Below, in pieces: positions 1 to 8,614 of a stretch of DNA of 64,000 bases (the stretch's first letter is position 1; each line of letters starts with the position of its first letter). Below the pieces are notes generated by a model that was not told the origin of the DNA, made no database searches, and saw nothing but the letters and a program-made list of their open reading frames with translations. The translations under genes and the position numbers were made by a program. Source of the stretch: Bacillus sp. RAR_GA_16 (GTDB lineage: Bacteria > Bacillota > Bacilli > Bacillales > Guptibacillaceae); assembly GCF_020165985.1 (NCBI RefSeq), contig NZ_JAIUKZ010000015.1:372001-436000 (forward strand), given 5' to 3'.

Positions 1-77
1 ATGACCATATTCCAAATAAATAACACGGAGAAGAGCATTGCAATATTCACAAGTAAAGGTCTTGCCATCTCTAACAT
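1..77 (-). CDS. N-terminal fragment of a membrane-type protein, cut by the window edge
   Basis: An open frame on the minus strand starts at ATG 77 (an adjacent ATG at 80 is also possible), with AAAGGAG at 86-92, and runs off the left edge. The visible residues begin MLEMARPLLVNIAMLF and continue into a hydrophobic segment, so this looks like the first transmembrane helix of a membrane protein. The rest of the gene lies outside the window and its function cannot be told. The RBS and the unbroken hydrophobic frame are the only support. Confidence 0.5.
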   Translation of the reverse strand, partial: MLEMARPLLVNIAMLFSVLFIWNMV

Positions 78-239
78 CATTATTTCTCCTTTGATACTAA
101 TTGTTGCCATTTACATTCTACCACTAGACCCACCTCTACACTAACAAAATTAGATAATCATTCCAGAAGTGTAAGGAAACCATTTAACATTAAAAGATGG
201 CATACGAAAGGACACCCCTACCCGGCGTGCCCTTCATCT

Positions 240-1649
240 TTATTTCAGAAAATTTCGTACTAATTTCACAGCTTCCTCACCCTGATCGATGCAATCTGGG
301 AGCCCAACTCCTTTATAAGATGCACCTGCCAGGAATACACCAGGCATCTTCTGTTCAATACCTGACATCACATGATTAATGCGCTCACGGTGGCCAACCT
401 CATATTGAGGCATAGACTGTCTCCACCTGGTGATACGATAAAATTCAGGATGTCCTTCAATTTCCATAATTTGATTCAGATCGTTTAAAACCGTCTGTAC
501 AATTTCTTCATCACTTTTATCCACGATCTCTTCTTTTCCGGCCCTTCCTACATAGCAACGAAGAAGAACTTTTCCTTTCGGTGCCGCGTGTTCCCATTTA
601 CGGTGCGTCCAAGTACAGGCAGTTATCGTGTAGTCAGCATTTCGAGAGACAACGAATCCTGTACCGTCCATTGCCTTCTTAATCGCTTCCTCTGGAAAAG
701 CCATGGCCACAGTTGCAACAGTTGTAGAAGGCATTTCCTCGAGAGGAGCTACTTCTTCATGATCTCTCAACATATGAAAAACCTGTTGATGTGGCGTGGT
801 GATGACCACCGAATCAGCCTTTAATTCTTCCCCACTTGTCGTCATAAGTGTATAGGAGGAGTCCTGGTTTCTCTTTATTTGATCCACCTTAACACTCTTT
901 CGAATGTGAACATCTGTTAGCTGTTCTTCAATGCTCCTTACAAAAGACTGTAATCCTGATTTAACCGTTAAAAAAGCCGGCTTTTTCTTCCCAGAGCTTC
1001 TTCTAGAAGGTGGCGTAGTCTTTTTCATACCTAAAATTAAGCTCCGGTATTTCTTTTCTACTTCTGAAAATTGGGGGAAGGTTGACATCAGGCTTAATTT
1101 ATCGATATCACCTGCATAGATGCCTGACAATAGCGGTTCAATCAAATTCTCCACTACTTCATTTCCAAGTCGTCTCCGAAAAAAGAGTCCTAGCGATTGA
1201 TCGGCGTTTCCATTATCCGTTCTTGGAAGAATTAAATCTCCTGCTGCTCTCGATTTTCCTTTTAGACTAAATAATTTAGTTGAGATAAATGGCGATAGCT
1301 CAGTTGGGATTCCCATCACGGCTCCACCCGGTATCGGATAAAGCTGATCGTTATTTAATACAAAAGCTTGGCCAGTCGAATTCGGAACTAGCTGATCTTC
1401 CATCCCTACTTCCTTCACTAGACGTGCGGCGCTTTCTTTTCTCGCAAGAAAAGAGTCAGGACCTCGTTCAATAACAAAACCATTTGTTGTATCTGTCTGA
1501 ATCTTACCACCAAGACGATCGGTTCCTTCTAGTAACGTTATCTCATAAGGTAGTTGAGCATTCCGCTTCTCTTTTTGAAGGTAATAGGCGGCTGTTAATC
1601 CAGTAATCCCGCCTCCAATTATGACAATTCTTTTTGTTTCCTTATTCAT
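240..1649 (-). CDS. hemY: Coproporphyrinogen III / protoporphyrinogen oxidase HemY
   Basis: FAD-dependent flavoprotein that oxidises coproporphyrinogen III to coproporphyrin III in the coproporphyrin-dependent haem route of Gram-positive bacteria. The N-terminus carries the dinucleotide-binding motif [16 protein letters not shown], the family's E(R)GPDSF segment follows ([15 protein letters not shown]), and the C-terminus has the usual FAD-contacting [15 protein letters not shown] stretch. About 469 residues, normal for HemY. ATG 1649 is chosen; a GTG lies directly before it at 1652. The start overlaps the end of hemH by a few bases, so the two are translationally coupled in the hemE-hemH-hemY operon, the same order as in B. 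subtilis. Confidence 0.95.
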   Translation of the reverse strand: MNKETKRIVIIGGGITGLTAAYYLQKEKRNAQLPYEITLLEGTDRLGGKIQTDTTNGFVIERGPDSFLARKESAARLVKEVGMEDQLVPNSTGQAFVLNNDQLYPIPGGAVMGIPTELSPFISTKLFSLKGKSRAAGDLILPRTDNGNADQSLGLFFRRRLGNEVVENLIEPLLSGIYAGDIDKLSLMSTFPQFSEVEKKYRSLILGMKKTTPPSRRSSGKKKPAFLTVKSGLQSFVRSIEEQLTDVHIRKSVKVDQIKRNQDSSYTLMTTSGEELKADSVVITTPHQQVFHMLRDHEEVAPLEEMPSTTVATVAMAFPEEAIKKAMDGTGFVVSRNADYTITACTWTHRKWEHAAPKGKVLLRCYVGRAGKEEIVDKSDEEIVQTVLNDLNQIMEIEGHPEFYRITRWRQSMPQYEVGHRERINHVMSGIEQKMPGVFLAGASYKGVGLPDCIDQGEEAVKLVRNFLK

Positions 1650-2595
1650 CACTTATCATCTTCTTTTTAATTAATTCATTCGTTACAACAGTTGCTAAAA
1701 TGTCAATAAACTCGTCTGTCGCGTTCGGCATCTGTGGGCGATGGTAAGCTGCACCCAATTCATCTGTCATTTGGCGACATTCATAGTCGTTATCATATAA
1801 GACTTCAAGGTGATCTGCGACAAAGCCAACAGGACAATAAATAAAACCTGTATATCCTTCCTGTTCAAATAGATCCCGAGTTAGATCTTGAATATCCGGT
1901 CCAATCCATGGATCAGGCGTATTTCCTTCGCTCTGCCATCCTACTGCGTAGTGCTCAATACCAGCTCTCTTCGCTATGTGTCGCGCTGTTTCCTCAAGCT
2001 GAGCTGGGTAAGGATCGCCTTCTTTTAGAATTCTTTCAGGTAAGCTATGCGCAGAAAAAATAACGATCGTTTTCTTTTTCTCTTGCTCGCTTATTTGGCT
2101 TAAATAGGACTGAAGCTGATTTACCCAATATTGAATGAACTTCGATTCATTGTACCACTGGTCAATGGCATAAATTTCAGGATAGCCTAGTTTATTTGCT
2201 TCTGTTTTTGCTCGTTCATTATACGTTTTGACACTGAAGGTTGAATAATGTGGGGCGAGGACGATGCTAACGGCTTCCTCAATTCCATCCTTCTGCATAT
2301 CGCGAACGGCGTCTTCTATGAATGGTTCAATATGTTTTAACCCTAAATAGCTTTTAAAGGTCACTTGATCGCCAAACTGCTTATTCATACGATCTTCTAA
2401 TTTCTGTGCCTGTTCTTTTGTAATATCGGATAGGGGAGAGATACCTCCTATGGCTTCATAGCGTTCAATTAAATCCTGCAACATTTCTTCTGTAGGTCGT
2501 TTCCCCCGCCGAATGTGTGTATAGTATGGTTCAATTTCCGCTTCACTTCGCGGTGTCCCGTAAGCCATAACAAGTAGGCCAATGGTTCGCTTCAT
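1642..2595 (-). CDS. hemH: Coproporphyrin III ferrochelatase HemH (CpfC)
   Basis: Inserts Fe2+ into coproporphyrin III; cytoplasmic, monomeric, middle gene of the hemEHY operon. The 317-residue protein has the family landmarks at the same positions as the B. subtilis enzyme: MAYGTP near the N-terminus (Tyr12), the catalytic His183 in FSAHSLPER, and Glu264 in [12 protein letters not shown]. It lies 25 bp downstream of hemE with its own RBS (GGGGGAGGTATGGG before ATG 2595) and overlaps hemY by 8 bp. The residue positions make the assignment firm. Confidence 0.96.
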   Translation of the reverse strand: MKRTIGLLVMAYGTPRSEAEIEPYYTHIRRGKRPTEEMLQDLIERYEAIGGISPLSDITKEQAQKLEDRMNKQFGDQVTFKSYLGLKHIEPFIEDAVRDMQKDGIEEAVSIVLAPHYSTFSVKTYNERAKTEANKLGYPEIYAIDQWYNESKFIQYWVNQLQSYLSQISEQEKKKTIVIFSAHSLPERILKEGDPYPAQLEETARHIAKRAGIEHYAVGWQSEGNTPDPWIGPDIQDLTRDLFEQEGYTGFIYCPVGFVADHLEVLYDNDYECRQMTDELGAAYHRPQMPNATDEFIDILATVVTNELIKKKMISDE

Positions 2596-2620
2596 CCCAT
2601 ACCTCCCCCATTCTTGTTAA

Positions 2621-3661
2621 CTATTTCTTTCGTGTGTACTCATGTACAAATTGAGTGAGACGTTGCAATGTTTCCACTTGAACTTGTGGAAAGACACCAT
2701 GTCCAAGATTAAAGATAAATCCAGGTGTTTCCATACCTTGATCAAGAATTTCTTTTGTTCTTTGCTCAATAACTTCCCAAGGAGCAAGAAGAAGCGCTGG
2801 CTCGAGATTTCCCATTAGTGGCTTTGTAATGCCTTCTATTTCTCTCGCCTTCTTAATTGAAATTCTCCAATCAATTCCGATCACATCAACAGGAAGCTTG
2901 TTCCACTCCTGAATAAGATGACTAGCGCCTACTCCAAACATGAGAAGTGGCACATTCAATTCTTTAAGACGTGAGAAAATTCTGTTCATCACTGGCGCAA
3001 TGTAAGTTCGATAATCCGCTTCATTAAGTGCACCTACCCATGAATCAAAGAGTTGGACAGCCTGAGCACCAGCTTGTACTTGTGCAGTGAGATAAGCAAT
3101 TGTCATATCCCCTAGCTTATTCATTAATCGCTGCCATCCATCAGGGTCTGAATACATGAAAGCCTTGGTTTTATAATAATTCTTAGAAGGGCCGCCTTCA
3201 ATCATATAGCTCGCTACAGTAAACGGTGCGCCACTAAACCCTATTAGAGGCACGGATAGTTGTTCGCGAAGCATTTTAATGGTTTCCATCACATACGGAA
3301 TATCCTTCAATGGATCAAGTTCACCAAGTCGATCAATATCAGATCTCGTTTTAATAGGATTATCAATAACAGGACCGATCCCAGATTTAATTTCAACGTC
3401 TATGCCAATCGATGGAAGTGGCGTCATGATATCAGCAAATAATATCGCCGAATCAACACCAAGTTGCTCAACAGCAAATCTCGTTACTTCCGCTGCTACT
3501 TCAGGATTTAAATTCATCTCGTGAAATGAATATTTCTCTCTTATTTTTCTATACTCAGCCTGATATCGTCCGGCTTGTCTCATGTACCACACAGGGGTGT
3601 GATCCGTCTCTTCCCCCCGGCATGCCCGAAGAAACTGATCATTAAATGATGCTTTATTCAT
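2621..3661 (-). CDS. hemE: Uroporphyrinogen decarboxylase HemE
   Basis: Decarboxylates the four acetate side chains of uroporphyrinogen III to give coproporphyrinogen III. The N-terminal signature [16 protein letters not shown] and the downstream [17 protein letters not shown] block are the two classical UroD motifs. Start ATG 3661 (MNKASFND) is chosen because AGAAAGGTGG sits 6-8 bp upstream; an in-frame ATG at 3694 would add 11 residues that have no RBS. 346 residues, the usual length. First gene of hemEHY; a likely sigma-A promoter sits at 3711-3739. Confidence 0.96.
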   Translation of the reverse strand: MNKASFNDQFLRACRGEETDHTPVWYMRQAGRYQAEYRKIREKYSFHEMNLNPEVAAEVTRFAVEQLGVDSAILFADIMTPLPSIGIDVEIKSGIGPVIDNPIKTRSDIDRLGELDPLKDIPYVMETIKMLREQLSVPLIGFSGAPFTVASYMIEGGPSKNYYKTKAFMYSDPDGWQRLMNKLGDMTIAYLTAQVQAGAQAVQLFDSWVGALNEADYRTYIAPVMNRIFSRLKELNVPLLMFGVGASHLIQEWNKLPVDVIGIDWRISIKKAREIEGITKPLMGNLEPALLLAPWEVIEQRTKEILDQGMETPGFIFNLGHGVFPQVQVETLQRLTQFVHEYTRKK

Positions 3662-3710
3662 GCTTGTCCACCTTTCTAATTCCAGAACGTTCATTTATAC
3701 ATCCTTACAT

Positions 3711-3739
3711 ACTATAGCGATCGTTAGCTTTAGTGTACA
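3711..3739 (-). promoter_or_regulatory. Candidate sigma-A promoter of hemEHY
   Basis: Read on the minus strand: -35 TGTACA (3734-3739), 17-bp spacer, -10 TATAGT (3711-3716). It lies about 50 bp upstream of the chosen hemE start, in the 170-bp gap between pbpF and hemE. The -35 is a weak match, so this is a proposal from spacing and -10 only. Confidence 0.4.
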
Positions 3740-3833
3740 GATTTTGAAGGAAAAAGTCATAAAATCGTCCTACTTTGAAGCCGTTTACATCGTATACTTT
3801 AACACAATTCCTTTCGCAATAAAGTGAATTTCG

Positions 3834-6038
3834 TCACTCAGTCTTCTGTTTTTCTTTCTCTTTTGGTTTCTTCTCTTCTTTCTTATCTTCACCGTTTATA
3901 AACCTCTCAAACAAACTAACTGAAGCTTGATTAGAGGCTTCACCTTCTTGCTCTGTCAGCGGGTTATATGGAACAACCTCATATGAAACGGAGCCAAAGA
4001 AAGAAATAGAATTTCGTGTATACTCTCCGCTTCCTTCCACTTCTGCAATTTGCTCTCGCTCTCCATCTTTTATCTCATAGATATGATAGATGACGCGCTT
4101 ATCTGATGAAGACGTCCACTTTAGTTTGATAGCAGGAAGACCATAAAGAAAATCGAATTGAGCTTTAACATCATCAATTTTAGGAAGAGAGACTGGTTTT
4201 TCCATATCTTTCACACTAGATGGTTTTTTAAAGTCCTTCAAACGATCTTCACTCAAATTAGCATTGACAACTTTTTTGAAAAGCTGAACAGGGTATTCAC
4301 TTCCCCCGGTAAGGTATTGTGATTCTGTCGTTCGGTCGTATCCCATCCAAACGGCACCAACGAATTCAGGAGTGTAGCCAACAAACCAGGCATCACGAGA
4401 GCCTCCTGCAACTCCTTCATAGGATGTAGTACCTGTCTTGCCAGCGATGGCCACATTCGTTTCACCACTTGCCGCAGTACCATTTTTTACTACACCTTCA
4501 AGAATTCGAGTCATGTACCAGGCCGTTTGTTTGGAATAGACCTTTTCTTCCGATTGATTGGCCTCTCCCACTAGCTTTCCATCATTATTATAAATCTTAC
4601 TAATAAAATAAGGCTCAATATGCTTTCCGTCTCCGATAAAAGGTCGATAGGCTTCCATCATTTCAAAAGGTGACACGCCCTTATCAATTCCTCCAAGAGC
4701 AATTTTCAAATCACGATCTTCTATCGCAAGTCCACTTTTCTCTAAATAAGATTTAGAGTACGGAATTCCAATTTCGTTCAGTAGCCAAACAGCAGGTGCA
4801 TTCGCCGAAACTCTTACCGCATCATAAAGAGAGAGCTGACCTTCGTATTGATCATTATAGTTAGAAGGTGAGTAGCCATCGTAATCAACCTTTTCATCTT
4901 TAAGTAACGTATAAGGACTATACTCTTTCTTTTCGAGCGCGGGTCCATAAACCGCTATAGGCTTGAAAGCTGAACCAGGCTGCCTTTTAGATGTAACGTG
5001 ATTAAGTCCCTTCTGCACATAATCACGACCTCCTTGAACAGCCACTACGCCTCCGCTTGCTGCATCCATCATCGAAAATCCTCCCTGTGGTGGGACGTTT
5101 GGATCGCTACCCGGAAAGAGAGATTCATTTTGAAACTGTTCATAGGCGGCTTTTTGGAGAGAAGGATTCAATGGCACAACAATTTTATAGCCGCCTCGGA
5201 GCACTTCCTCATTCGAAAGATTAAAACGCGTTTTCGCTTCTTGCAGCGTCATGTCAATATACGTAAGAAAAGCGGGCTCTTTTGTCACTTCTGCTATATC
5301 AAGGGCAAGCGTTTTCCCTTGAAGTCTCACCGCTTCTTTCGGTGTTAGATAATCATGCTTTTCCATTAAAGATAAAACAAGGTCTCTCCGTTCCTTACTT
5401 TCGTCTGGATGATTAATCGGTGAGTAGTTTGACGGTGCTTTTGGAAGCCCAGCAAGCATAGCCCCCTCCTCTACCGTTAACTCTGAGACTGGTTTATTGA
5501 AAAACATTGTAGCGGCAGATTGAATGCCATAAGCACCATGTCCGAAATAAATTTGATTTAAATACATCTCTAATATTTTTTCTTTACTATAATTTCGTTC
5601 TAGATTGATTGCAATAACAGCTTCTTTTGTTTTCCTTAGCCACGACTTATCATTTGTTAAAAAAACATTTTTGGCAAGCTGCTGGGTGATCGTACTTCCA
5701 CCTTCAACTTTCTTTCCAGCTAGAATATCACGATAAAGAGCTCGTCCGATTGCTTTCACATCTAGACCGTGATGATCATAGAATCGACTGTCTTCTGTTG
5801 CCACAAAAGCTTCTTGAACATGATCAGGGATATCATCTATCGAAACAGGCTCACGATTTTCAAAATAGAGTTTCGTAATCAGTTCGCCATCTTCATCAAC
5901 GAGTTCTGTAGCAGAGTTCATTACAAGTTTTTTTTCGTCAATTACATAGTTTCCTGCTAATAATATCCCCAAGTATCCTAATAACCCGATTAGGAAAACA
6001 GTGACCGTTGCGATTAGTCCTATGCCGAGTTTTTTCAT
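3834..6038 (-). CDS. pbpF: Class A penicillin-binding protein (PbpF/PBP2C-like)
   Basis: Bifunctional peptidoglycan glycosyltransferase/transpeptidase anchored by one N-terminal membrane segment (about residues 5-28). The glycosyltransferase domain shows ATEDSRFYDHHGLD and GGSTITQQLAKN; the transpeptidase domain shows the SxxK motif in PGSAFKPI, SAN in RVSANAPA, and KTGT in AGKTGTTS. The C-terminus ends in a Lys/Glu-rich tail after a fibronectin-like segment. ATG 6038 fits better than the GTG at 6050, which overlaps the AAAGGAG. In B. subtilis pbpF sits beside hemEHY and yhgC (hmoB), as here, and it works during spore germination/sporulation; the symbol rests on that synteny. Confidence 0.85.
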   Translation of the reverse strand: MKKLGIGLIATVTVFLIGLLGYLGILLAGNYVIDEKKLVMNSATELVDEDGELITKLYFENREPVSIDDIPDHVQEAFVATEDSRFYDHHGLDVKAIGRALYRDILAGKKVEGGSTITQQLAKNVFLTNDKSWLRKTKEAVIAINLERNYSKEKILEMYLNQIYFGHGAYGIQSAATMFFNKPVSELTVEEGAMLAGLPKAPSNYSPINHPDESKERRDLVLSLMEKHDYLTPKEAVRLQGKTLALDIAEVTKEPAFLTYIDMTLQEAKTRFNLSNEEVLRGGYKIVVPLNPSLQKAAYEQFQNESLFPGSDPNVPPQGGFSMMDAASGGVVAVQGGRDYVQKGLNHVTSKRQPGSAFKPIAVYGPALEKKEYSPYTLLKDEKVDYDGYSPSNYNDQYEGQLSLYDAVRVSANAPAVWLLNEIGIPYSKSYLEKSGLAIEDRDLKIALGGIDKGVSPFEMMEAYRPFIGDGKHIEPYFISKIYNNDGKLVGEANQSEEKVYSKQTAWYMTRILEGVVKNGTAASGETNVAIAGKTGTTSYEGVAGGSRDAWFVGYTPEFVGAVWMGYDRTTESQYLTGGSEYPVQLFKKVVNANLSEDRLKDFKKPSSVKDMEKPVSLPKIDDVKAQFDFLYGLPAIKLKWTSSSDKRVIYHIYEIKDGEREQIAEVEGSGEYTRNSISFFGSVSYEVVPYNPLTEQEGEASNQASVSLFERFINGEDKKEEKKPKEKEKQKTE

Positions 6039-6197
6039 TCTATGAGGCACTCCTTTTATTCACTTCATTACAGCTAAGCTTACATGAAATCATGTCATTT
6101 TTGTATTGATCCAATGACGATTTTGTTTAGTTTTTGCCAAATAAGGGAAAAGTATCAGGCAATTCTCTTTGATCACTTAATTGAAAGGATGGATATG

Positions 6198-6695
6198 ATG
6201 AATTGTTACGTTACATACGGTACTTATGATTATCTATCGAAATTGAAAGAGGAACATGATGAAGAAAGCGTTATGCTGTTTACAAATTCTGACGGCGCAG
6301 CACTATACCATGAAACAAATTCAAACTCTTTCTTCAAAAATGCGAAAAAATATGAAGTAATGGACAAAAAAGGAGATGTAACCCATCCTGGTTTTGTTGT
6401 ATTAAATCACATTCCTGTCGAAGAAAGTGAACGGGCTGTTTTCGAAGATCGTTTTAAAAACCGAGCTGGTAAGGTTGAAAGCGAACCTGGTTGTGAAGGC
6501 ATTCGCATTTTGCGTCCCATTTCGAATGACCCTTATATCGTTGCGACATTCTGGGATGAGGAAAAATCTTTTAAAAACTGGCAAACCTCTGAGGCTTATG
6601 AAACAGCACATAAAAACCGTCATACAAGTAAAGGCCTACCTAAAACAATTTTCTCAGGAAAACCTTATCTTAAAACCTACCAGGTGGAAAATTAA
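6198..6695 (+). CDS. hmoB: Haem-degrading monooxygenase HmoB-like (YhgC)
   Basis: Antibiotic-biosynthesis-monooxygenase (ABM) fold protein; the B. subtilis orthologue opens the haem ring to release iron. The C-terminal half has the IsdG/ABM pattern: FVVLNHIPVEESERAVFEDR, then ATFWDEEKSFKNWQTSEAY and a following His (AHKNRH). The start at ATG 6198 gives 165 residues, matching the family, with AAAGG 6184-6188 upstream; upstream in-frame ATGs (6084, 6189, 6195) lack a usable RBS. It is divergent from pbpF, the same arrangement as B. subtilis yhgC-pbpF-hemE, linking haem breakdown to haem synthesis. Confidence 0.85.
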   Translation: MNCYVTYGTYDYLSKLKEEHDEESVMLFTNSDGAALYHETNSNSFFKNAKKYEVMDKKGDVTHPGFVVLNHIPVEESERAVFEDRFKNRAGKVESEPGCEGIRILRPISNDPYIVATFWDEEKSFKNWQTSEAYETAHKNRHTSKGLPKTIFSGKPYLKTYQVEN

Positions 6696-6764
6696 AGTTC
6701 CGTTTAACCAGAATAGGCTCAGGGTAGTAATTTATAAAGATTATTTGATAGAGGAGTGAGCCTT

Positions 6765-7517
6765 ATGCTAGTAAGCGAAAATGAAGTCTATAAATATGCG
6801 ATTGATACGAAAGATGGAGAAAAAGGTATCCTAAAAGAACTTTATTTCGATGATGAACATTGGGCTGTTCGCTATCTTGTCGTCGATACCCATAAATGGT
6901 TACCTGGTCGAAAAGTGCTAATATCTCCTATTTCAATTGAGCATACGGACCATGAGCATGAATTAATCTCCGTATCTCTCACATCTGAGGAAGTGAATGA
7001 TAGCCCGGACATTGATACCGACCAACCTATTTCTAGAAAGCATGAAATGGAAGTTAACCGTCATTTTAGCTGGCCATATTATTGGGTAGGTACTGGCGCA
7101 TGGGGAAACGGCATGTATCCAAAACCATTTATGGCTGATGATTTGCCTGACTCATCTCGGCATAACTCGGAGGAAGAGGAAGAAAACCACCTGCGTAGTA
7201 CGAAAGAAATCTCCGGATACTACATCCAAGCTACGGATGGTGAGATTGGCCATGTGAAAGATTTTATTTTTGACGAAGAAACATGGCAGCTACGCTATTT
7301 AATTGTTGATAAAAGAAACTGGTTTTCAGGAAAAGAAGTTCTTCTCTCTACAAAATGGATTGAGGAAATAAATTGGCAGGATCGAACAGTTATTGTAAAT
7401 GTGACCAAAGAAGAGATTCGTCAAGCTCCTGAATATCGAATAAACGAACCGATTTCACGTCGCTTTGAAGAAGACCTCCATACTCATTACGGAAAAACTG
7501 GATACTGGAAGTTTTAA
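6765..7517 (+). CDS. Protein with two PRC-barrel domains
   Basis: About 250 residues made of two homologous halves. The first has YAIDTKDGEKGILKELYFDD, RYLVVDTHKWLPGRKVLISP; the second repeats this as YIQATDGEIGHVKDFIFDEE, RYLIVDKRNWFSGKEVLLS, then a PISR(K/R)xE ending in both. These are PRC-barrel signatures, a small beta-barrel found in ribosome-maturation, photosynthetic and stress proteins. No signal peptide or membrane helix. Start ATG 6765 follows GAGGAG (6751-6756). The exact role is unknown; paralogous two-barrel proteins are common in environmental Bacillaceae. Confidence 0.8.
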   Translation: MLVSENEVYKYAIDTKDGEKGILKELYFDDEHWAVRYLVVDTHKWLPGRKVLISPISIEHTDHEHELISVSLTSEEVNDSPDIDTDQPISRKHEMEVNRHFSWPYYWVGTGAWGNGMYPKPFMADDLPDSSRHNSEEEEENHLRSTKEISGYYIQATDGEIGHVKDFIFDEETWQLRYLIVDKRNWFSGKEVLLSTKWIEEINWQDRTVIVNVTKEEIRQAPEYRINEPISRRFEEDLHTHYGKTGYWKF

Positions 7518-7703
7518 TGAAAGCGAGGTGGCATGCCATCTCGCTTATTTAGACATGAACCGACCTCATTTCCCAGGAAATCCTTAAAAAAGTGCGACAT
7601 GACACAATATTACATACTTTTTTCCTCTGTCACATATCCGTTGGTTTATATTTCCTACGAAAAAGGGTATTTAATAAAAAAAGAAAAAGATAGGAGCATT
7701 TTT

Positions 7704-8567
7704 GTGGCAGATCCAAGTAAGAAACATAAGGAAGTCAAATATCCAGAAAGACAGTTTTATTTTCCGGCACAAATTGTTGAAACATTTATCGCTAAGGGAG
7801 AATCACACAGCGATCGACCTCTGAACAGACAGTTTATACTATCTATCCTAGCTGGAGCCTTCGTAACGTTTGGTGCAATTTTCTCTGTACTTATCGCAAT
7901 GGGGGTTGAAACGGAAGGCGTTAGTAAGCTCCTATCAGGCATAGGATTTGTAACAGGTTACGCCATCGTCTTTATCTCAGGTGCTATTCTCTTTACAGAA
8001 GTCAATGTTCTACTTCCCACATACATTCTTCAAAGAAAGTTTTGGATTCCTAAAAACATTTTAAAATTTTGGGTCGTCTGTTACTTCGGGAACTTAATCG
8101 GCGCGTTACTAGTAGGAGCGCTTGTCGTACTATCGGGATCGTTAACGCCCGAATTCTATTCTGAATTAGCCACTTATACCGAACATAAAATGAAATTCCT
8201 ATCTGATGGTACAGTAGGATGGTTTCAAATCCTGCTCTCTGGCATTATTGCAAACTGGTTAATTGGCATGGCTGCCTTTCTTGCTACTGCGGCTCGTGAT
8301 TTAACCGGTAAAGTACTTGCAACTACGCTACCTGTTATAATTTTCGTAGCTGGAAACTTTCAGCATAGTGTAGCGAATATGGGTTATTTTAGTACATCCT
8401 TTATCCATGGATCTGAATACTCTTGGATTGAATTTCTATTCTTTAATCTTGTCCCAGCAAGTATCGGGAACTTAATTGGTGGTGGTGTTCTCGTAGCCTT
8501 AACGTTTACCTATGCTTTCAAAGAAGAAATCAATGAAGAACGACTACCAAGAGAAGAAGCAGAATAA
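7704..8567 (+). CDS. Formate/nitrite transporter (FNT) family channel
   Basis: Integral membrane protein of the FocA/NirC fold, which carries formate, nitrite or related small monovalent anions. Six hydrophobic segments are visible, with a conserved-looking LFTEVNVLLP stretch in the middle, NLIGALLVGALVV, and a final NLIGGGVLVALTFTYAF segment. GTG 7704 is chosen because TAGGAGC lies 8 bp upstream; the longer frame to 7533 has no RBS and an atypical N-terminus. 287 residues. A strong bidirectional terminator follows. Substrate cannot be read from the sequence, and no formate or nitrite enzyme genes flank it. Confidence 0.8.
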   Translation: MADPSKKHKEVKYPERQFYFPAQIVETFIAKGESHSDRPLNRQFILSILAGAFVTFGAIFSVLIAMGVETEGVSKLLSGIGFVTGYAIVFISGAILFTEVNVLLPTYILQRKFWIPKNILKFWVVCYFGNLIGALLVGALVVLSGSLTPEFYSELATYTEHKMKFLSDGTVGWFQILLSGIIANWLIGMAAFLATAARDLTGKVLATTLPVIIFVAGNFQHSVANMGYFSTSFIHGSEYSWIEFLFFNLVPASIGNLIGGGVLVALTFTYAFKEEINEERLPREEAE

Positions 8568-8572
8568 TAAAG

Positions 8573-8602
8573 AAAAGGCAGCGTGTCAACACGCTGCCTT
8601 TT
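8573..8602. terminator. Bidirectional rho-independent terminator
   Basis: Perfect hairpin AAAAGGCAGCGTG-TCAA-CACGCTGCCTTTT between the convergent FNT and yhgE-like genes; the A/T flanks let it work in both directions. Confidence 0.9.
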
Positions 8603-8614
8603 CTTGTTCTAATT

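Noticed and set aside
205-239. Terminator after hemY
   Set aside because: The GGACACCCC/GGGCACGCC pairing has two mismatches and no T run follows on the minus strand.
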